NCBI GenBank assembly: GCA_007127575.1 | Contig: SKZC01000409.1 | Span: 1-18,920 of the forward strand | DNA: 18,920 nt | Source: Gemmatimonadota bacterium | GTDB lineage: Bacteria > Gemmatimonadota > Gemmatimonadetes > Longimicrobiales > Gaopeijiaceae | Reading direction: 5' to 3' | Shown: piece after piece, positions 14,295 to 18,920 of the stretch | Layout: every line of letters begins with the position of its first letter | Numbering within the stretch: position 1 is the stretch's first letter | Notes under the pieces: model-generated | What the model was told of the DNA's origin: nothing | The model's input: the letters and a program-made list of their open reading frames with translations, nothing else | The model's database searches: none | Translations under genes and position numbers: made by a program

Positions 14295-15317
14295 TCAGGG
14301 CTCCAGGCTCACCTGAAGGGCCTGAAGGACGTTCTGGATCCGGTTGATGACGGTGGTGTTCACGCTGCCTGCGAAGAGGAGGCCCACCACCCGGTTCTCC
14401 ACGTCCAGAACCGCCGATCCGCTGTCGCCTCCCTGGCTCATCGCGCCTGCCATGAGCTGGTCGTGAAAGGTGGCCACGCGGCCGGATCCGAAGTTCACGC
14501 GGACGGTGGCGTCCACCTGCTCGATGGTGCCGGTGGTGAGGCCCGTGGTGCGGCCGCTCTTTCTCACCGCCGTGCCCAGCGTGCCCTCCGCCGTCCCCTG
14601 AGGTGCGCCCACCTCCACGATCTCGTCCGTCACGTCGCCCTCGTCCAGAGGCTCGGCGATGGCGCAGTCCACCAGGTTCCCTTCGCTGGTCGCCTCGGGG
14701 CCGAGACGGATGGTTCGGAGTCGGGTGCGGCTTCCGGCCAGGGCAGCCAGGGCGTTCAGGCCTCCGGCAGCGGCGCTCCCCACCGGGCATGAGCTCCCGT
14801 CGTCTCCGCCGTCGAAGACGATGGGGACCCAGTCCATCAGACGAGCAATTCCATCGGCCGGGTCCCGGCCTCCGTCGGCGGGCCCCGGTTGGAGGATGGA
14901 GTCTCCCACTGCGGCGTCGTTGCTGTTTGCCAGCACGTGGTTGTTCGAGAGGATATGGAGTCGGCCGTCCCTGCGGACCAGACAGCCGAAAGTACCGGCG
15001 GTGACGCTTCGGTGGGCGACGCTGATCCCGCCTGGAGCGGGCCGTAAGCGTTCTGTGCGGCTCACTTGGGCGAAGATGGGTCCCGTCTGGATCACATCGG
15101 TACGGATGTCGTCCACGTGGGAGGGGATCAGGTCTTCCGGGGAGAGCTCCTCCGGGCGGCGCTTTGTGGCCACGGAGGCCACGATGGCCAGCTCGTCGGT
15201 GCGCTGGCCGTCCACCACCTTCCACCCGGCTCCCACGGCCACCACGTTCCGCCGATCCAGCAGGCCCGTTCGGGCCTGCGCGAGCTTGCGGCGAACGTCC
15301 TCAAGGTGCGCGGCCAT
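14295..15317 (-). CDS. Trypsin-like (Nal1-type) serine protease
   Basis: This 340-residue protein starts at ATG 15317 with GGAGGG six bases upstream; an in-frame ATG at 15380 lies inside the leader stem-loop and is less likely. There is no signal peptide. Residues 1-85 form an N-terminal domain with VVAVGAG and a terminal TGPI. The chymotrypsin-like domain follows, with His127 in LSNNHVLA, probable Asp217 in NLVDCAIA, and Ser299 in QGGDSGSAVLD, preceded by RKSGRTTGLTTG. This layout matches bacterial relatives of plant NAL1, as I recall them. There is a partner gene immediately downstream encoding a copy of the N-terminal domain. Substrate is unknown. A strong stem-loop touches the ribosome-binding site, suggesting control of translation. 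Confidence 0.88.
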   Translation of the reverse strand: MAAHLEDVRRKLAQARTGLLDRRNVVAVGAGWKVVDGQRTDELAIVASVATKRRPEELSPEDLIPSHVDDIRTDVIQTGPIFAQVSRTERLRPAPGGISVAHRSVTAGTFGCLVRRDGRLHILSNNHVLANSNDAAVGDSILQPGPADGGRDPADGIARLMDWVPIVFDGGDDGSSCPVGSAAAGGLNALAALAGSRTRLRTIRLGPEATSEGNLVDCAIAEPLDEGDVTDEIVEVGAPQGTAEGTLGTAVRKSGRTTGLTTGTIEQVDATVRVNFGSGRVATFHDQLMAGAMSQGGDSGSAVLDVENRVVGLLFAGSVNTTVINRIQNVLQALQVSLEP

Positions 15318-15327
15318 GAAGGGCCCT

Positions 15328-15393
15328 CCACGGGTATCGGTGGCGGAGGCCCCGGGATGAGCCCGGGGGCCCGGGGCCACCTGGTACCCGTGG
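15328..15393 (-). promoter_or_regulatory. Long stem-loop abutting the protease Shine-Dalgarno
   Basis: Three stacked helices can form: 15328-15336 with 15385-15393 (9 bp), 15339-15344 with 15376-15381 (6 bp), and 15348-15356 with 15362-15371 (9 bp with one bulged base). They are separated by small internal loops and capped by a five-base loop. The foot of the stem includes the first two bases of GGAGGG (minus strand of 15324-15329), the ribosome-binding site of the serine protease. It could limit ribosome access, act as an RNA thermometer, or mark the end of the upstream transcript. Confidence 0.5.
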
Positions 15394-15452
15394 CAAGGTA
15401 ATACGCGGAGTGGTCTTGGGGGTGGGTTTTTCTCCGCCTCACCCCGCTGGGG

Positions 15453-16103
15453 TCAGGGGCCGCCTCCCGGCGGTCCCTGGGGGGGGCCGCCGCCTGGAGG
15501 TCCGCCGCCCCCCGGCCGGTCCGGGGGTCCCCGTTGTCCGGGACCGGGAATGGACGCCGGCGGCCCCGGGGTCACTCCGGCGGGAACCGGGAGGGCGAAT
15601 CCCGGACCCAGGGCGGCCTGCAGGTTCTCCAGACCCCGGGGCCCATCCGCCAAGGCCTCCTGTACTCGGCCCAGGGCTTCGTCCGGGACGGTCCCCTGCT
15701 CCACGAGATAGGTAAGGGCCGCAATGGCCACAGCTCGTTCCCCCGTCGGCACGCCTCGGGCGATCTCGCTCAAGACCGCCTCGCTCACACCGGAGGCCAG
15801 GGCGTCGGCTCCTACGGCGAGTTGGGTCTCGTCCAGGCCGTTCCCCAGCTCCGCCATGGCTGCCTGGGCCCGGGCGAGCCCCGCCAGCCGCGCCTCCACC
15901 GCCTGGGCGATCCGGTCCATGGGAATCCCCTTCGCGCGCCCCTCCGCCACCTTGCTCTCCAGGAGAGATACCGGGATCCCCCGTTCCAGTGCCTCATCCA
16001 GTGCGCTCTGGACTCGTGGGTCGGGAGCTTGTGCTGAGCTCACGGCCGGGATCAGGGCCAGTGCCAGCAACACTCCCCATGGATGCATTCTACGGTTTTT
16101 CAT
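15453..16103 (-). CDS. Exported Ala-rich protein with Pro/Gly-rich tail, unknown function
   Basis: The 216-residue product starts at ATG 16103 with GAGGAG six bases upstream; a second Met at residue 6 is less well placed. Residues 1-26 form a clear Sec signal peptide ending near SSAQA. Residues 28-160 are Ala/Leu/Glu-rich and probably helical, with repeated short helices. The last 50 or so residues are dominated by Pro and Gly in runs such as PGGGPPQGPPGGGP, a low-complexity, probably disordered tail. I recognise no family. It lies 84 bases downstream of the ECF sigma gene on the same strand and could be its fourth co-transcribed gene or a target of the sigma factor; neither is shown. Confidence 0.8.
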   Translation of the reverse strand: MKNRRMHPWGVLLALALIPAVSSAQAPDPRVQSALDEALERGIPVSLLESKVAEGRAKGIPMDRIAQAVEARLAGLARAQAAMAELGNGLDETQLAVGADALASGVSEAVLSEIARGVPTGERAVAIAALTYLVEQGTVPDEALGRVQEALADGPRGLENLQAALGPGFALPVPAGVTPGPPASIPGPGQRGPPDRPGGGGPPGGGPPQGPPGGGP

Positions 16104-16187
16104 TGCGGTCTCCTCGTTTCGTTCTACCGGAGCTGCCTGTGAGCTCTCGGCCCTTGAACAACCGTCCCTCCGACCCTTAGACGACCC

Positions 16188-16784
16188 TCACCCCGGGGAG
16201 GTCACTCCCCAGGCGGCGCCGATGGACTCCATTCGCGCCCGGAGTCGCTCCCGGGCTCGGTGGACCCGCATCTTCATGGCGCTGATGGAGGTTTCCGCCA
16301 GCTCCGCCATGGTTCCGTAGTCCAGCCCGTCCACGTGCCGGAGGACAAAGGCTTCCCGCTGCTCCGGGGGGAGTTCGTCGATGGCCGTTTGCAGGGCGGA
16401 CCTGAGATTCCGCTCCTCCATCTCCCGGTCCGGATCCCCCTCCCGGGTGGGGAGGGAGGGGGAAAGGGACGAGCGCTTTCGAACCGCAGCACTCTTCAGG
16501 TGGTCCAGGCACCGGTTCCGGAGGATGCGACCCACCCACACCCCGAACCGCTCCGGGTCCCGACAGTGGGCCAGTCGCTGGAAGGCCCGTACGAAGGTCT
16601 CCTGTACCAGATCCGCCGCCGTGTCCCGGTCCAGCCCCATGGCGCGTGCATGTCCGAAGAGTACGTCCTGATGGCGCTGGACCAGGAGAGCGAACCTCTC
16701 CGTGTCGCCGGCCAGGACGGACGCCAGGATCTCCCCATCGGAAGGTCCGTCGGGTCGGCCGTTCCATCTACCCTGCCGGGTCAT
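16188..16784 (-). CDS. ECF-type RNA polymerase sigma factor
   Basis: This 198-residue protein has the two-domain ECF layout: sigma-2 at about 30-98 (AADLVQETFVRAFQRL, then FGVWVGRILRNRCLDHLK) and sigma-4 at about 126-182 (IDELPPEQREAFVLRHVDGL, then the helix-turn-helix with TSISAMKMRVHRARERLR). It directs RNA polymerase to a dedicated promoter set and is normally held inactive by an anti-sigma factor. The start ATG overlaps the upstream stop as ATGA, so it is the last of three translationally coupled genes. The likely anti-sigma gene is first in the operon, the reverse of the usual sigma-then-anti-sigma order. The subgroup cannot be assigned by eye. Confidence 0.95.
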   Translation of the reverse strand: MTRQGRWNGRPDGPSDGEILASVLAGDTERFALLVQRHQDVLFGHARAMGLDRDTAADLVQETFVRAFQRLAHCRDPERFGVWVGRILRNRCLDHLKSAAVRKRSSLSPSLPTREGDPDREMEERNLRSALQTAIDELPPEQREAFVLRHVDGLDYGTMAELAETSISAMKMRVHRARERLRARMESIGAAWGVTSPG

Positions 16785-17920
16785 GGACCGTCGCCCTGGA
16801 CGATGAGCACCGCCACCCAGCCCCCCATCCCGTCATCCCGTCGGTTCGGAATGGACTCGGGGACGAACCACTCGCCGTCGGGCGTTCTGAAGGCGTAGTG
16901 GTAGACTCCCGGCTCCAACTCCAATTCCAGGCGCCAGTGTCCGTCCCGACGGGTCATGGGAAGGGGCTCCCAAGAGGTGAAGTCGCCGGCCACCAGGGGA
17001 CGAGACGGAGCGTCGGAGAGCGGCAGCCGGAGAACCACCGACCCTTCCCGCCTCTCCTCGGGTCCCGCTGTGGGTCGTCCCCGTGGGGAGCCTCCCAACG
17101 GATAGCTGACGCCCACTCCCCAACTCGTGCGCCGGCCGGTGAGGAAGGTGGGGTCGAAGGCCTCCTGTCGGGCACTCGCCCAGACCCGGGCTCCCCCAGC
17201 CACAGGCAACGGGTGGCTGCCTCCGATCTCCCATCCTACGGAAGGCGCGCCTTCGGGCAGTCCGGAGATCCACGCGCCCACGGCACCCCAGACCACGCCT
17301 GGAGCAAGGACCAATGAGGCCGAAGTCCCTGCGAAGGTGTAGCGTTCCTCCGCCGCTCCCCGGAGGTGGCGGACCTCTGCGGAGATCCGGGCCGAGGAGG
17401 CTGGGAAGGAGAGGATCCGGAGGTCGGACTCATGGAGGTTTCGGGTCCAGGTTTCACCTGCCAGGGTGCTTCGATAGAAAGAACCCCCGGTTCGGGCCTC
17501 CACGAGCACGGGTCCGCTGGAGACCGAAACCATGGGGAGAAGCCGGCCTCGTGCACCCCATCCATCCACGTCCTCTCGAGAGTCCTGGTGTAGGTGGGTC
17601 TGGCCCAGCGCGTCCACCCCCAGCTCGAGCCGCCCTCGACTCCAGGAGAGGCGATCTTCGAGAGAAGCGGCGCTCCAGATCAGGCCCTCGGAGTCCAGGG
17701 GGAGCCCGGCGGCTACCCGAAAGGATCTGCGGTCCAGGCTGTAGCCCAGCCCCAGCACCGCGTTCGTCGACTGGTCGGAGATGGGTAACGTCTCGTGAGT
17801 GACGCGGCCTGCGTGCACGTCCAGGCTCCATCCCTGAGCACCCACCAGACCTGGGGCGAGGAGGCAGAGTAGCGCTCCCAGCGTCGGTCCCGAGAGGCCA
17901 CCGCGGAACGGGAGCGTCAC
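16781..17920 (-). CDS. Exported beta-rich protein with C-terminal CBM48-like domain
   Basis: This 379-residue protein starts at GTG 17920, overlapping the upstream stop as GTGA. Residues 1-29 form a signal peptide ending in VGAQ. Residues 30-285 consist of alternating short amphipathic segments (for example FRVAAGLPL, LELGVDALGQ, WGVGVSYPLGG), suggestive of an outer-membrane barrel or other beta-sheet protein. Residues about 293-376 resemble a glycogen-binding/isoamylase-N (CBM48, E-set) domain: LVAGDFTSWEP, then GHWRLELELEPGVYHYAF, then a GEWFVPES...DDGMGGW ending. The same domain ends the neighbouring anti-sigma-like protein. Such domains bind alpha-glucans in enzymes and AMPK; binding here is not shown. 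No catalytic domain is visible. Confidence 0.85.
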   Translation of the reverse strand: MTLPFRGGLSGPTLGALLCLLAPGLVGAQGWSLDVHAGRVTHETLPISDQSTNAVLGLGYSLDRRSFRVAAGLPLDSEGLIWSAASLEDRLSWSRGRLELGVDALGQTHLHQDSREDVDGWGARGRLLPMVSVSSGPVLVEARTGGSFYRSTLAGETWTRNLHESDLRILSFPASSARISAEVRHLRGAAEERYTFAGTSASLVLAPGVVWGAVGAWISGLPEGAPSVGWEIGGSHPLPVAGGARVWASARQEAFDPTFLTGRRTSWGVGVSYPLGGSPRGRPTAGPEERREGSVVLRLPLSDAPSRPLVAGDFTSWEPLPMTRRDGHWRLELELEPGVYHYAFRTPDGEWFVPESIPNRRDDGMGGWVAVLIVQGDGP

Positions 17921-18603
17921 GACTCTCGAGCTCCGTACGGTGGGAGGATGGTGATCCGGGTGTTCTCCCCACCGAACCCGTCATCCACCCGAGGCCCCAG
18001 GGGGTCCGGCACCCAGTTCCCTTCGTCCACGACGAACGAGTACTCGTGTACGCCGGGAGAGAGGGGGACCAGGACGGACCACACCCCCGGCATTACTTCG
18101 TGGAGGGAGTAACGGGGCTCCCATCCGGTGAACGTGCCCGCCACCTCCACGCTGGAGGCTTCGGGCGCCTCGAGCCGGAACTGGACGAACACCTGGGTTG
18201 GGGTCGCCTCCCGCTCCTCCGCCGAGGCGTCCCCAGGAGTGCCGGCCGGGGAGAGGTAAGTGTCATCACGGGGAAGGAAGGTGACGAGGAGGAGGGCGGC
18301 GGCGGCCAGGATTCCGTAGGCCGGCCGCAGGCGCACGGGTCTCGGTTCCCAGAGCCTTAGCAAGAAGCGGGCCACCGGACCGTCGGTCTCCCCTCGGCGG
18401 TTGCCGGAGAGTACCGTCCCGGGAAGGCTCTCCCGGACCCGGGCCATCACCGCTGCGGTGAGGTCCGGAGCGGCTTTCCTTTCGGCCAGGGAGGGAGCCT
18501 CCCGGAGCAGTCGCTCATACGCCTCCGCCTCGGACCTCTCCTCGGCGGTGAGGTCCTCCCGGCGAAGCTCCCCGTCCAGGTATTGCTGGATCCGTTCGCT
18601 CAT
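17917..18603 (-). CDS. Anti-sigma-like single-pass membrane protein with extracytoplasmic CBM48-like domain
   Basis: With the start at ATG 18603 (MSERIQQYLDGEL) the protein has 228 residues; an upstream ATG at 18621 adds six. Neither has a strong ribosome-binding site (GGGGAT for the former, GGGGGAG 12 bases from the latter). Residues 1-90 form a helical cytoplasmic part that resembles anti-sigma N-termini (YLDGEL, then a run of Glu/Arg helices) but lacks the HxxxCxxC zinc motif. Residues about 94-110 (AYGILAAAALLLVTFL) are a membrane segment. Residues about 138-222 are an E-set/CBM48-like domain with VAGTFTGWEP, GVWSVLVPLSPGVHEYSF and VDDGFGG. It is first in an operon that ends with the ECF sigma factor, so an anti-sigma role is likely but inferred. 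Confidence 0.8.
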   Translation of the reverse strand: MSERIQQYLDGELRREDLTAEERSEAEAYERLLREAPSLAERKAAPDLTAAVMARVRESLPGTVLSGNRRGETDGPVARFLLRLWEPRPVRLRPAYGILAAAALLLVTFLPRDDTYLSPAGTPGDASAEEREATPTQVFVQFRLEAPEASSVEVAGTFTGWEPRYSLHEVMPGVWSVLVPLSPGVHEYSFVVDEGNWVPDPLGPRVDDGFGGENTRITILPPYGARES

Positions 18604-18662
18604 CCTCGATCCCCGTCCCATGGAGTAAAATAGCTCCCCCGAGCCTCCGGCACCCGGGGCCC

Positions 18663-18671
18663 GCTATACCA
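18663..18671 (-). promoter_or_regulatory. Candidate extended -10 for the sigma operon
   Basis: On the minus strand TGGTATAGC matches an extended -10 (TGnTATAAT type), 42 bases upstream of ATG 18621. A clear -35 at 17 bases is not evident, which extended -10 promoters tolerate. Confidence 0.3.
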
Positions 18672-18786
18672 GTACGACGAGTCACGGGCGTGAAGGTCAC
18701 AGGGGGGGCGCCATCCCCGAAAACTCGAACCTGAAGGAAGCGTCCCTCTAGAGGACTGGACGAGGTTTGCCACGGTCCGGATCCCT

Positions 18787-18812
18787 GAAACTCCTCTCAC
18801 CGGGGTCTCGTA
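18787..18812 (+). promoter_or_regulatory. Candidate ECF-type promoter for the gene at 18884
   Basis: GAAAC (18787-18791), a 17-base spacer and CGTA (18809-18812) resemble ECF promoters (GGAAC...CGTC type). They lie about 70 bases before the plus-strand ATG, in the control region shared with the ECF sigma operon. The divergent gene would then be a target of this sigma factor. The match is short, so support is low. Confidence 0.3.
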
Positions 18813-18883
18813 GGGCGGTGTGAACGGCAGGATGGACCCGAGCCGAGATCACGAACCGCAAAATAGATGAGAGGAGACGAACC

Positions 18884-18920
18884 ATGAGCATGATCGCTTC
18901 CCGCAGCCGCCGCTTCAGCC
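18884..18920 (+). CDS. Start of an unidentified gene, truncated by window edge
   Basis: AGGAG lies about eight bases before ATG 18884, and twelve codons follow (MSMIASRSRRFS). The basic N-terminus could be the n-region of a signal peptide. Nothing more can be said about the product. It is divergent from the sigma operon. Confidence 0.6.
   Translation, partial: MSMIASRSRRFS

Larger units (their letters stand above)
18604..18883. other. Divergent intergenic region upstream of the sigma operon
   Basis: About 280 bases separate the anti-sigma-like gene (minus) from a gene starting at 18884 (plus). I see a 10-base palindrome CCTCTAGAGG (18745-18754), a minus-strand extended -10 (18663-18671) and a plus-strand ECF-like motif pair (18787-18812). 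No further gene is supported. Confidence 0.5.

Noticed and set aside
15441..15453. ACCCC/GGGGT hairpin beside a T5 run near 15427-15431 as an intrinsic terminator
   Set aside because: The T-run lies 5' of the hairpin on the plus strand and becomes A on the minus-strand transcript, so the arrangement is wrong for terminating the minus-strand gene.

Overview
The window is dense, very GC-rich bacterial DNA. It has GTGA/ATGA start-stop overlaps, many Sec and lipoprotein signals, short leaders and Shine-Dalgarno sites of the GGAGG type. Gene content (secreted lipoproteins, an ECF sigma operon with isoamylase-N-like domains, an S8 protease of the PatA/PatG family, a HutF-type histidine pathway) would suit Gemmatimonadota or a similar high-GC environmental phylum. 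That assignment is inference; no rRNA or other marker gene is present. I saw no tRNA, CRISPR array, insertion sequence or phage gene.

Layout, left to right. Positions 1-1748 (minus strand) hold a truncated secreted TTHB210-like protein and a cyclophilin-type lipoprotein. A divergent control region (1749-2036) with a perfect 9-bp dyad separates these from the most unusual locus, 2037-4661 (plus strand). That locus has a cytoplasmic S8 protease of the cyanobactin-maturation (PatA/PatG) family, then a 78-residue peptide with a Cys-free leader and a basic core carrying 10 Cys, then a 69-residue protein with a strongly acidic C-terminal half. No YcaO cyclodehydratase, prenyltransferase or transporter is nearby. 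A tandem hairpin lies between protease and peptide, and a 20-bp RNA-type hairpin follows the locus.

Positions 4925-9374 encode three steps of histidine degradation: hutU (+), hutF (-) and hutI (+). hutU and hutF are tail-to-tail and overlap, and hutF and hutI are divergent. hutH and hutG are not in the window. A secreted Asp-box beta-propeller gene (9371-10738) is translationally coupled to hutI.

Positions 10814-13950 (minus strand) hold a coupled pair of lipoprotein hydrolases: a penicillin-acylase-family Ntn hydrolase followed by a cyclase/kynurenine-formamidase-like protein. Positions 14036-15317 (minus strand) hold a trypsin-like (Nal1-type) serine protease followed by a 75-residue protein that resembles the protease's own N-terminal domain. 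A long stem-loop abuts the protease ribosome-binding site.

Positions 15453-18603 (minus strand) hold a secreted Pro/Gly-rich protein and, upstream of it, a three-gene overlapping operon. Its order is membrane-anchored anti-sigma-like protein, exported beta-rich protein, ECF sigma factor. Both non-sigma products end in a CBM48/isoamylase-N-like domain. The last 37 bases begin another gene on the plus strand, preceded by a possible ECF-type promoter.
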